This document shows, piece by piece, positions 49,498-57,089 of a stretch of DNA of 64,000 bases; the stretch's first letter is position 1; every line of letters begins with the position of its first letter. Made by a program: the position numbers and the translations under genes. Below the pieces are notes generated by a model that saw only the letters and a program-made list of their open reading frames with translations, ran no database searches and was not told where the DNA came from. The stretch comes from Streptomyces mangrovisoli. GTDB taxonomy: Bacteria; Actinomycetota; Actinomycetes; Streptomycetales; Streptomycetaceae. The stretch covers positions 1-64,000 of the forward strand of contig NZ_LAVA02000043.1 of the NCBI RefSeq assembly GCF_000974985.2, in the 5' to 3' direction.

Positions 49498-50361
49498 TCA
49501 GGCCGTCGTCGCCGTCAGGACCACTGCCCGGTCCTCCGCCGGGCTGAGCGCCGCCGAGACGCGGACCGCGGCCGCGCGGGCCACCCGGCCCGCGTGGGAG
49601 GCGCCGGACAGCAGCCGGGGCTGGAGTCGTTCCAGGCCCGCGACCAGGAGTTCCTCGCCCGCGAGCAGGACGGGGCGGGCCGCCTTCGTGGTCGCGGCCG
49701 CGGCCTCCGTGAGGTCGGCCAGCGGGGGCAGCGCGGCCTTGACCAGGTCCGCGCCCACGGTGGCGGCCCGTTCGGCGAGGGCCACCTGGAGGGGCAGCAG
49801 CGGGGCCACCGCGGCGGTGAGCGCGTCGGCGATACGGCGCAGTTCGGGCGAGGAGTCCCGCAGCACCTGCGCGGCGACGCGGATCGGCGGCACCAGCGCC
49901 AGCAGCAGGCCCGCCGCGAGACCGGCCGCGGTGGGCAGCACCGGCGAGGTCGCCTCGATCAACTCACCGAGCACGGCGGCGAGTTCCTCGATCGCCGGGC
50001 CCACCGTGTCCAGCACCGGCAGCAGTGACTCGCCGATCGCCGCGAGCAGCGCCTGCGCGGGCTCGCTCACCGGGTGCACCGCCAGCGGCGCCCCGCTGGT
50101 GCCGAGCCGGGTGAGGGTGTCGACGATCCGGTAGAAGGCCTCCTGCGCCTGCGGGGAGGCGCTGGCCTCCGCGAGACCGGCGGTGGTCTCGCGCAGCACC
50201 CGCAGCAGTTCCTGGCCCGAACCGTCGCGCGGGTCGAGGGTGTTGATCGCGATCCGGGTGAGATTGCCGGCCGTGTCGAGGAGCTGGCCGGTGATGTCGG
50301 TCGTGCCGCGCGCCATCCGCAGCATGTCGTCCCTGCTCGGGAGGGAGGGAATCGTCGCCAT
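49498..50361 (-). CDS. Uncharacterised helical protein, 287 aa
   Basis: I do not recognise a family. The protein is almost entirely Ala/Leu-rich amphipathic helix with no signal peptide and no cysteine. One long hydrophobic stretch, PTAAGLAAGLLLALVPPIRVAAQVL (residues about 145-168), could insert into or lie on a membrane. The repeated pattern (LLPVLDTVGPAIEELAAVLGELIEATSPVLP, LTAAVAPLLPLQVALAERAA) resembles phasin- or apolipoprotein-like helices. The ATG at 50361 follows AGGAGAGG. It is divergent to the serine-hydrolase-like gene. Confidence 0.7.
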   Translation of the reverse strand: MATIPSLPSRDDMLRMARGTTDITGQLLDTAGNLTRIAINTLDPRDGSGQELLRVLRETTAGLAEASASPQAQEAFYRIVDTLTRLGTSGAPLAVHPVSEPAQALLAAIGESLLPVLDTVGPAIEELAAVLGELIEATSPVLPTAAGLAAGLLLALVPPIRVAAQVLRDSSPELRRIADALTAAVAPLLPLQVALAERAATVGADLVKAALPPLADLTEAAAATTKAARPVLLAGEELLVAGLERLQPRLLSGASHAGRVARAAAVRVSAALSPAEDRAVVLTATTA

Positions 50362-50591
50362 GGGACCTCTCCTGGGGCGGCCTGGGGCGGACGTCGCGTG
50401 TAGCGGCACCGGGCGTGCGGCGGCCTTCGCCGGTCCGGCCGGACAGTCCCAATATGCCCGTTCCGGCGCGTTCTTGCGCACGGTCCGGGCCCATCGTGAC
50501 GCAGACGGTCGCAAAGGCGGTTGAGTCGATCAGGCCCGGCCGCCGTACCGGACGGCAGGACAGGCGGCGGCGGTTCGGCGGAGGGAAGCGG

Positions 50592-51746
50592 ATGAGTCAG
50601 GAGATCACCGTCCACGGCACGGTCGCAGCAGGCTTCGAGGAGGTACGGGAGGAGTTCACCGCCTTGGTCGCCGGTGAACGGCCGGACTACGAAGGACAGT
50701 TGTGCGCGTATGTGCACGGGCGGCGGGTCGTCGACCTGTGGGCGGGCCCCGGCGGCGCGGACTGCCTCTACGGCGTGTCCACGACCACCCAGGGCGCGGC
50801 CCATCTGGTCGTCGCGCTGCTCGTGCAGGACGGCACGCTGGAACTGGACCGCAAAGTCACCTACTACTGGCCGGAGTTCGCCGCCGAGGGCAAGGGCGCG
50901 CTGACCCTCAGGGAGCTGCTCGCGCACCGGGCGGGCGTGATCGGCACGGACGGCGGGTTCACCCTCGCGGAGCTGGCCGACGACCGGGGGATCGCCGAAC
51001 GCCTCGCGGACCAGCGCCCGTTCTGGCGCCCCGGCACGGCCTTCGGCAGCCACACCCTGGTCATCGGCGCACTGGCCGGCGAGATCGTACGGCGGGCCAC
51101 CGGCCACACGGTGCAGCAGCTGCACGAGGACCGGGTGCGCGCCCCGTACGGCCTGGACTTCTTCCTGGGGCTGCCCGCCGCTCTGGAGCCCCGGTTCCGC
51201 GCGGCGCAGCCGATGGCGCCGACGCCGGTGCAGCGGGCACAGGTCGACGCCGAGCGAACGGGGCCGCACGCGCTGCCGTCGATCGCCCTGAACCGGCACG
51301 CGGCCGAGCCGACGGACCTCGCGGCACTGCCGAACGAGCGGCCGATCCGGGCCCGGGGGCCCGCGTCGGTGGGCGGGACCGCCTCCGCGCGGGGGCTGGC
51401 CGGGCTGTACGCGGCGGCGATCAGCGAGGTCGCCGAGCAGGTGCCGCTGCTGAAGCCGGACACGGTCGCGGAGTTCGGGCAGTTCCACTCCGTCGGCCAC
51501 GACCTGGTGACCCGCGGCCACGGGTCGTACGGCCTCGGCTTCCAGGCCACCGCCGACCTGTGGCACCCCTTCCTCGGGGCCGGGGCGTTCGGGCACAGCG
51601 GCGCGAACGGCTGTCAGGGGTTCGCCGATCCGCGCAGCGGTCTGGCCTACGGCTACACCCGGCGCCGGTACGCCTTCCCGGGCGGCGCGGCGCCGGAGAA
51701 CGACCGCCTGGCACGGGCGGTCCACAGAGCGGCGCCGGCCACCTGA
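50592..51746 (+). CDS. Beta-lactamase/EstB-like serine hydrolase with altered catalytic motifs
   Basis: This 384-aa protein has the family VIII esterase/class C beta-lactamase fold: DLWAGPGG, YGVSTTTQGAAHLVVALL, LTLRELLAHRAGV, FWRPGTAFGSHTL, GHTVQQLHEDRVRAPYGLDFFLGLP and the end motif FGHSGANGCQGFADP. In active relatives the SxxK motif reads S-T-T-K and the second motif is G-Y-H. Here the positions are S63-T-T-T66 and G-S-H, so both the Lys and the Tyr that activate the nucleophile are gone. It may be a non-catalytic homologue or use a different mechanism. ATG 50592 follows GGGAAG. No signal peptide. Confidence 0.82.
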   Translation: MSQEITVHGTVAAGFEEVREEFTALVAGERPDYEGQLCAYVHGRRVVDLWAGPGGADCLYGVSTTTQGAAHLVVALLVQDGTLELDRKVTYYWPEFAAEGKGALTLRELLAHRAGVIGTDGGFTLAELADDRGIAERLADQRPFWRPGTAFGSHTLVIGALAGEIVRRATGHTVQQLHEDRVRAPYGLDFFLGLPAALEPRFRAAQPMAPTPVQRAQVDAERTGPHALPSIALNRHAAEPTDLAALPNERPIRARGPASVGGTASARGLAGLYAAAISEVAEQVPLLKPDTVAEFGQFHSVGHDLVTRGHGSYGLGFQATADLWHPFLGAGAFGHSGANGCQGFADPRSGLAYGYTRRRYAFPGGAAPENDRLARAVHRAAPAT

Positions 51747-51763
51747 CGGCATCGGCGCCTCCT

Positions 51764-51802
51764 GGTGCCGTGGGGCGGAGCGCGGCCCCGCCCCACGGCA
51801 CC
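51764..51802. terminator. 15-bp perfect hairpin terminator
   Basis: GGTGCCGTGGGGCGG (51764-51778) pairs with 51788-51802 around a nine-base GC-rich loop. It lies between the convergent serine-hydrolase-like and reductase genes. Confidence 0.82.
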
Positions 51803-51859
51803 GCAGCGTCGAGGGACGGTCCCCCGTGCCGCCCCTCGACACCGCCCACCGGTCCGCCG

Positions 51860-52858
51860 TCAGAGCTTGACGATCATCTTTCCGGTGTTGTCGCCGCGCA
51901 GGACGCCGAGGAACGCCTCCAGGTTGTTCTCGATGCCCTCGACGACCGTCTCGCGGTACTTGAGCTCGCCGGAGCGGATCCAGGCGCCGACCTCCGCGAC
52001 GAACTGCGGCTGGAGGTCGTAGTGGTCGCCGACGAGGAAGCCCTCGATCCGGCCGCGGGTCTGGATCAGCCGGGCCAGGTTGCGCGGGCCGGGGGTGGCC
52101 TCGGTGTTGTTGTAGACGGAGATCATCCCGCACACGGCGATCCGGCCGCCCTGGTTGAGGGAGCCGATGGCCGCCTCCAGGTGGTCGCCGCCGACGTTGT
52201 CGAAGTAGACGTCGACGCCGTCGGGCGCGGCGGCGCGCAGCTGCCGGCTGACGGGCTCCTTGCGGTAGTTGAAGGCGGCGTCGAAGCCGTACTCGTCGAC
52301 CAGCAGCGCCACCTTCTCGTCGGAGCCGGCCGAGCCGATCACCCGGGAGGCGCCCTTGAGCCGGGCGATCTGGCCGACCTGGCTGCCGACGGCGCCGGCC
52401 GCGCCGGACACGAAGACGGAGTCGCCCTCCTTGAAGGAGGCGGTGCGCAGCAGGCCCGCGTAGGCGGTCAGGCCGGTCATGCCGAGCACGCCGAGGTACG
52501 CGGACAGCGGGGCGGCCGCGGGGTCGACCTTGACGGCCTGCTTCGCGTCCACGGTGGCGTACTCGCGCCAGCCGCCGAAGTGCAGCACGTGGTCGCCGGG
52601 GGCGATGCCCTCGGCGTTCGACTTCAGCACCTCGCCGACCGCGCCGCCCTGCATGACCTTGCCGAGCTCGAAGGGCGCCACGTACGACTTCGCGTCACTC
52701 ATGCGGCCGCGCATGTACGGGTCGACGGAGAGGTAGGCGTTGCGTACCAGGACCTCGCCGGCGCCGGGCTCGCGCGTCTCGGCCTCGACCAGGGCGAAGT
52801 CCTCCGGCTTCGGGACGCCGACGGGACGGCTGAGCAGGTGCCACTCGCGGTTGATCAT
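51860..52858 (-). CDS. NADP-dependent enone/aldehyde oxidoreductase (MDR superfamily, CurA/PTGR-like)
   Basis: This 332-aa zinc-free medium-chain reductase has REWHLLSRPVGVPKPEDF at the start, LSVDPYMRGRMSDAKSYV, the nucleotide-binding GAAGAVGSQVGQIARLKG (near residue 155), SDEKVALLVDEYGFDAAFNYRK and VDVYFDNVGGDHLEAAI. Relatives reduce alpha,beta-unsaturated ketones and aldehydes with NADPH, a detoxification role. A MarR regulator is divergent 88 bases away, with paired inverted repeats between them, so induction by electrophiles is likely but inferred. Confidence 0.92.
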   Translation of the reverse strand: MINREWHLLSRPVGVPKPEDFALVEAETREPGAGEVLVRNAYLSVDPYMRGRMSDAKSYVAPFELGKVMQGGAVGEVLKSNAEGIAPGDHVLHFGGWREYATVDAKQAVKVDPAAAPLSAYLGVLGMTGLTAYAGLLRTASFKEGDSVFVSGAAGAVGSQVGQIARLKGASRVIGSAGSDEKVALLVDEYGFDAAFNYRKEPVSRQLRAAAPDGVDVYFDNVGGDHLEAAIGSLNQGGRIAVCGMISVYNNTEATPGPRNLARLIQTRGRIEGFLVGDHYDLQPQFVAEVGAWIRSGELKYRETVVEGIENNLEAFLGVLRGDNTGKMIVKL

Positions 52859-52873
52859 GGGGGGAACCTTCCA

Positions 52874-52929
52874 TTTACTTCAGTACCTGAAACAACCATG
52901 CGCCTCAATATTTCAGGATGTCAAGTAAA
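52874..52929. promoter_or_regulatory. Paired inverted repeats between reductase and marR (candidate operator)
   Basis: TTTACTT-n5-CCTGAAA (52874-52892) and its mirror TTTCAGG-n5-AAGTAAA (52911-52929) form a large dyad centred near 52901. Within the left element TTCAG-TAC-CTGAA (52879-52891) is itself palindromic. On the minus strand TTGACA (52925-52920) overlaps the right element and may be a -35 box for the reductase. Binding by the MarR protein is inference. Confidence 0.7.
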
Positions 52930-52946
52930 GCGGTACGCTGGTGTGC

Positions 52947-53384
52947 ATGGCCACTGAACACACCACCCGCCGACCCGACGCGCTGACCCTGGAGGTCGTC
53001 GAGCTGATCGGGGACGTCGTGGCCCGGTACTACACGGACTACGAGGAGGCGGCGGGCGAGCACGCGCTGACCGGCGCGCAGGCGCGGCTGCTCGGTCTGC
53101 TGTCGCTGGAGCCGCTGCCGATGCGGAAGCTGGCGCAGCGACTGAAGTGCGAGCCGTCCAACGTGACGGGGATCGTGGACCGGCTGGAGGCGCGGGGCCT
53201 GGTGGAGCGGCGCCCCGACCCGGCGGACCGGCGGGTGAAGCTGGCGGCGGCGACGGAGACGGGGCGGCGGGTCGCGGGCGAGCTCCGCGACGGGTTGCGC
53301 TTCGCGCGGGAGCCGCTGGCGGGGTTGTCGTCCGCGGAACGCGAGGCCCTCCGGGATCTGCTGCGGAGGATGCTCGCGCAGTAG
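52947..53384 (+). CDS. MarR-family transcriptional regulator
   Basis: This 145-aa winged-helix regulator has a dimerisation helix at the N-terminus, then EHALTGAQARLLGLLSLEPLPMRKLAQRLKCEPSNVTGIVDRLEARGLVERRPDPADRRVKLAAATETGRRVAGEL. This is the MarR DNA-binding domain with the wing D-P-A-D-R-R. One Cys (LKCEPS) in the recognition region could make it redox-sensitive. It is divergent from the reductase gene with dyad sites between, so it is the probable local repressor. Confidence 0.92.
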   Translation: MATEHTTRRPDALTLEVVELIGDVVARYYTDYEEAAGEHALTGAQARLLGLLSLEPLPMRKLAQRLKCEPSNVTGIVDRLEARGLVERRPDPADRRVKLAAATETGRRVAGELRDGLRFAREPLAGLSSAEREALRDLLRRMLAQ

Positions 53385-53412
53385 CCTGCGGCTGCGGCTC
53401 GGTGGGGGCCTT

Positions 53413-53702
53413 TCGCGCAGTTCCCCGCGCCCCTATGGGGGCACCCCCGCAGTCGCCCGGCAGCGGGCCACGGGTGGCCGATCGCGCAGTTCCCCGCGCC
53501 CCTGAGGGGCGCGGGGAACTGCGCGAACAGGCCCCACCGGCCCGCAGACACACTTGAAAGGGGCGCGGGGAACTGCGCGAAGGGGCCCCACCGGCCCGCG
53601 GGTGCTCGGCAAGGGCAGCGCCCCGTCAGGGGCGCGGGGAACTGCGCGAACAGGCCCCACCGGCCCCCAGGTGTCTCGCTAGGGGCGCGGGGAACTGCGC
53701 GA
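53413..53702. repeat. Cluster of six interspersed repeats between convergent genes
   Basis: Between the ends of the MarR gene and the SCO2400-like gene lie minus-strand copies at 53413-53433 and 53482-53502 and plus-strand copies at 53506-53526, 53560-53580, 53629-53649 and 53682-53702. The middle pair is almost back to back (CGCGCCCCTGAGGGGCGCG), forming a perfect hairpin core. This is the densest cluster in the window; no gene is seen. Confidence 0.87.
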
Positions 53703-53716
53703 AACGGCGGGGGTCG

Positions 53717-54619
53717 TCAGCTGCACCACCACAGGACTCGTTTGCACGTGTTCGACGGGGTCGGGGTGGGCGCAGGGCTCGCCGGGGAACCCGAGGCCGG
53801 GGACGAAGTCCGCGGAGCGGAGGACGTGGGCGCCGTCGCACCCGACGACGCCGCCTGCGCCCGCTTCGTCGCCGACGCACTCGCATCCGCCGAGGCCGAA
53901 CCCGACGCGGACGCCGACCCGCTCGGCGAGGCGGACGGGGAGGCGGAAGCGGAGGCCGAGGCGGAGGCGTCACCCGCCCCGGCACCCGACGCGTCGGAGA
54001 GCGGCCGCCCCGTACCCCCGGAAGCCGTGGCCGAGGCGCCGCCGTCCGCGGACGCGTCCGCGGCCGCCGCGGGGCCGGGCGACGAGAAGGGCGCGTCGAC
54101 GCCGAGTTCGGCGAGGCTGAGGCCGCCCGCCGCCAGCACGAAGCCCACGGCGACCAGCAGGAGACGGCGCCGGCGTCTTCGATGCGCCGCGGCCTTGCGG
54201 TCACGCCGACTCGTACCGCCCACACCGGCGTCGCGGGCGTAATCGCCGTCGTCGCGACCGTGATCGCCGTCGTCACGGCCGTGATCGCCGCCGCCGCGAT
54301 CGCCCTCGCGACCGTAACCGCGGCCGGCGTCGCGGGCGTAACCGCCGCCACCGTCACCGTCGCCGCCGTCGGCCTCCGCCGTGTCCTCGGGCGGACCCGC
54401 CGCCGAATCGGGCGGACTCGCCGCCGAATCGGCCCCGTCGACGCCGTACGCGCCCGCGCCGTACGGGTCGCCCGTATACGCGTGACCCGCGTGCGCGGCG
54501 CCGTACCCCTCCCCCCGCGGCGCATCCGCGGTCGTGCGGGTTCGGGCGGCCGGGGCGCCGCAGCCGGGGCAGGTGAGGGCGCCGTTCAGGTGGCGGCGGC
54601 ACGGGTCGCAGTAGTCCAT
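53717..54619 (-). CDS. SCO2400-like zinc-ribbon membrane protein with disordered regions
   Basis: This 300-aa protein has an N-terminal zinc ribbon MDYCDPCRRHLNGALTCPGCG (Cys4, Cys7, Cys17, Cys20). A Gly/Asp/Tyr-rich low-complexity stretch follows (GRDDGDHGRDDGDYARD), then a basic patch (RRRRRRL), a single transmembrane helix near 151-172 (LLLVAVGFVLAAGGLSL), and a Ser/Ala/Pro-rich external part that ends in NTCKRVLWWCS. The layout and start match the family annotated as SCO2400 in Streptomyces (recall). Function is unknown. The C-terminal Cys pair could form a disulfide. It is divergent from the sugar operon. Confidence 0.8.
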   Translation of the reverse strand: MDYCDPCRRHLNGALTCPGCGAPAARTRTTADAPRGEGYGAAHAGHAYTGDPYGAGAYGVDGADSAASPPDSAAGPPEDTAEADGGDGDGGGGYARDAGRGYGREGDRGGGDHGRDDGDHGRDDGDYARDAGVGGTSRRDRKAAAHRRRRRRLLLVAVGFVLAAGGLSLAELGVDAPFSSPGPAAAADASADGGASATASGGTGRPLSDASGAGAGDASASASASASPSASPSGSASASGSASADASASATKRAQAASSGATAPTSSAPRTSSPASGSPASPAPTPTPSNTCKRVLWWCS

Positions 54620-54734
54620 GACGCGGGAAGACTAAGTTCCCGCCAGGTCACGTTCCTAGGTTCTCCGGTGAAGGTTTCGTGGGGGACGCACAGTTTGTCG
54701 ACCGGCTTGCCGAAACCGTTACCTGTTCGACCCA

Positions 54735-54794
54735 TTGACACCCCCCTCACCCCGTCCTTACTGTCACGCCAGCATTTCGAACGAGTGACGAAAT
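54735..54794 (+). promoter_or_regulatory. Promoter and downstream palindrome of the sugar operon
   Basis: TTGACA (54735-54740) and TACTGT (54759-54764), 18 bases apart, form a good housekeeping-type promoter, with a start near 54771. Immediately after it ATTTCG (54774-54779) and CGAAAT (54789-54794) make a perfect dyad with a nine-base spacer, placed where a repressor would block transcription. A further CTCGAAC follows. Confidence 0.65.
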
Positions 54795-54819
54795 CTCGAA
54801 CAGCTGAAGGGCAACTGCC

Positions 54820-55977
54820 GTGCGCATCACCGGAATCAGCACACACGTGGTCGGGACGCCTTGGCGCAACCTGACCTACGTCCAGGTGCACACCGACGAG
54901 GGCATCACGGGAGTCGGCGAGACCCGCATGCTGGGCCACACCGACGCGCTGATCGGCTATCTGCGGGAGGCCGAGGCCAACCACATTCTCGGCTCGGACC
55001 CGTTCGCCACGGAAGACCTCGTGCACCGTATGAAGTACGGCGACTACGGCCGCGCGGGTGAGATCGTCATGTCCGGCATCGCCGTCGTCGAGATGGCCTG
55101 CTGGGACATCAAGGGCAAGGCCCTCGGCGTGCCGGTGTGGCAGCTGCTCGGCGGCAAGGTGACCGACAAGGTCAAGGCGTACGCCAACGGCTGGTACACC
55201 ACCGAGCGCACCCCGGAGGCGTACCACAAGGCCGCCCAGCAGGTCGTGGAGCGCGGGTACAAGGCGCTGAAGATCGACCCGTTCGGCACCGGGCACTTCG
55301 AACTCGACCACGCGCAGAGCCTGTACGCCGTCTCGCTGATCGAGGCCGTCCGCGACGCCATCGGCCCGGAGGCCGAGCTGATGCTGGAGATGCACGGCCG
55401 CTTCTCCCCGGCGACCGCCGTCCGCCTCGCCCACGAGCTCGCGCCGTTCAAGCCGGCCTGGCTGGAGGAGCCGGTGCCGCCGGAGAACCTCAAGGCGCTG
55501 GAGAAGGTCGCCGCCAAGGTCGACATGCCGCTCGCCACGGGTGAACGCATCCACGACCGGATCGAGTTCCGCGAGCTGTTCGAGAGCCAGGCCGTCGACA
55601 TCATCCAGCCCGACGTCGGCCACATCGGCGGCATCTGGGAGACCCGGAAGCTGGCCGCGACCGCCGAGACCCACTACATGCTGGTGGCCCCGCACAACGT
55701 CGGCGGCCCCGTGCTGACCGCCGCCTCGCTCCAGGTCGGCTTCACCACGCCGAACTTCAAGATCCTGGAGCACTTCAACGACTTCGCCGACGCGGAGATC
55801 AAGAAGGTGGTCAAGGGCGCCCCCGAGGTCGTCGACGGCTACTTCCACCTCAGCGACCGGCCCGGTCTCGGCGTCGAGCTGGACACCGACGCGGCGGCCG
55901 AGTTCCCGCAGCAGCAGGCCCGGTTCGACCTGTGGGCCGAGGGCTGGGAGCAGCGCAAGCCGAAGGGGACGCAGTGA
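54820..55977 (+). CDS. Mandelate racemase/enolase-superfamily sugar-acid dehydratase (galactonate dehydratase-like)
   Basis: This 385-aa enzyme has the enolase-superfamily two-domain fold. The capping domain (1-120) contains GITGVGETRMLGH and FATEDLVHRMKYGDYG. The barrel has KALKIDPFG (Lys148, Lys151), LEMHGRFSP (metal ligand Glu190, His192 and Arg194, the E/D-x-H-G-R pattern of galactonate and mannonate dehydratases), WLEEPVPPEN, ATGERIHDR and VAPHNVGGP. It would dehydrate an aldonic acid to a 2-keto-3-deoxy acid. Which acid is unknown; galactonate is a guess. GTG start. It overlaps the next gene by four bases (GTGA) and heads the sugar operon. Confidence 0.87.
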   Translation: MRITGISTHVVGTPWRNLTYVQVHTDEGITGVGETRMLGHTDALIGYLREAEANHILGSDPFATEDLVHRMKYGDYGRAGEIVMSGIAVVEMACWDIKGKALGVPVWQLLGGKVTDKVKAYANGWYTTERTPEAYHKAAQQVVERGYKALKIDPFGTGHFELDHAQSLYAVSLIEAVRDAIGPEAELMLEMHGRFSPATAVRLAHELAPFKPAWLEEPVPPENLKALEKVAAKVDMPLATGERIHDRIEFRELFESQAVDIIQPDVGHIGGIWETRKLAATAETHYMLVAPHNVGGPVLTAASLQVGFTTPNFKILEHFNDFADAEIKKVVKGAPEVVDGYFHLSDRPGLGVELDTDAAAEFPQQQARFDLWAEGWEQRKPKGTQ

Positions 55978-56978
55978 GCACCGCGGTCGTCGTCGACGCG
56001 CCCGGCGCGCACCGGCTGGTCGGGCACACGCCCGTGGCGCCGGGGCCCGGCGAGGCGCTGGTGCGGGTGCACGCGGTCGGCATCTGCGGCAGCGACCGCG
56101 AGGTCTACCAGGGCAACCGGCCCGAGGGGTACGTCCGTTACCCGCTCACCCCGGGCCACGAGTGGTCCGGCACGGTCGAGGCGGTCGGCGCGGGCGTGCC
56201 CGCGTCCCTCGCGGGCCGCAAGGTGGTCGGCGAGGGCTTCCGCAACTGCCAGGTGTGCGACCGCTGCCACGCGGGCGAGACCACGCTGTGCACGGACGGC
56301 TACGAGGAGACCGGCTTCACCCAGCCGGGCGCCATGGCCGCCACGCTCACCCTGCCGGCCCGGCTGCTGCACGTCCTGCCCGACGACGCCGATCTGACGG
56401 CCGCCGCCCTGCTGGAGCCGGCCGCCTGCATCGCGGCCGCCGCCCTGAAGGCGAACGCCCGGCCGGGCGAGCGGGTCGGGGTGGTCGGCACCGGCACCCT
56501 CGGGATGTTCGCGGTGCAGTTCCTGAAGGCCGGGTCGCCGGCGGAGCTGCTGGTCGTGGGCACCCGGCGGGACCGCGAGGCGCTGTCGCGGCAGTTCGGT
56601 GCGACGGCGTTCCGCACCCGCGACGAGGAGCTGCCCGGCGATCTGGACGTCGTGATCGAGACCGCCGGGTCCGCGGTCGCCGCGCGCACCGCCGCCGCGC
56701 TGCTCCGGCGCGGCGGGCGCCTGGTCCTGACCGGCATCCCGGCGCCCGGCGCCGACGGCCTCGACCCGACGGACCTGGTGGTACGGCAGCTGGAGGTGCA
56801 CACCGTCTTCGGCGCGCCGCCGGGCGCCTGGTCGCACACGGTGCGGGTGTTCGGCGCGGGGCTGCTCGATCCGCTGCCGCTGGTCACCCATGAGCTGCCG
56901 CTCGCGGAGTTCTCCCAGGCCATCGAGCTGGTGGGAGCGGGCGACCCGAAGGTCGGGAAGGTCCTTCTCCGCCCCTAG
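55974..56978 (+). CDS. Zinc-dependent medium-chain sugar/polyol dehydrogenase
   Basis: This 334-aa dehydrogenase has the catalytic-zinc site GICGSDREVY plus PGHEWSGTVEAVG, and the structural-zinc loop FRNCQVCDRCHAGETTLC with four Cys. The Rossmann motif is VGVVGTGTLGMFAVQFL (near residue 163). Its start codon overlaps the stop of the dehydratase gene (GTGA), so the two are translationally coupled. It probably oxidises a sugar or polyol to feed the dehydratase. Confidence 0.9.
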   Translation: MSTAVVVDAPGAHRLVGHTPVAPGPGEALVRVHAVGICGSDREVYQGNRPEGYVRYPLTPGHEWSGTVEAVGAGVPASLAGRKVVGEGFRNCQVCDRCHAGETTLCTDGYEETGFTQPGAMAATLTLPARLLHVLPDDADLTAAALLEPAACIAAAALKANARPGERVGVVGTGTLGMFAVQFLKAGSPAELLVVGTRRDREALSRQFGATAFRTRDEELPGDLDVVIETAGSAVAARTAAALLRRGGRLVLTGIPAPGADGLDPTDLVVRQLEVHTVFGAPPGAWSHTVRVFGAGLLDPLPLVTHELPLAEFSQAIELVGAGDPKVGKVLLRP

Positions 56979-56980
56979 CC

Positions 56981-57025
56981 GCACGCCGGCACGGGGACGA
57001 CCTGACGGTCCCCGTGCCGGCGTGC
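56981..57025 (+). terminator. 18-bp perfect hairpin within the operon
   Basis: GCACGCCGGCACGGGGAC (56981-56998) pairs perfectly with 57008-57025, with a nine-base loop. It starts three bases after the dehydrogenase stop and 65 bases before the TIM-barrel gene. It may end the two-gene transcript or attenuate it; the genes beyond still read in the same direction. Confidence 0.75.
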
Positions 57026-57089
57026 TCCGGGCTCCCGCACACCCCAGGACGCGAACCTCGTCCGACATACCGAACGCGAAGGACAGCTT

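Noticed and set aside
54182-54874. 230-aa plus-strand frame overlapping the SCO2400-like gene and the dehydratase start
   Set aside because: It is a Val/Ala/Arg-rich complement of the low-complexity part of the opposite gene, and it would run over the promoter of the sugar operon.
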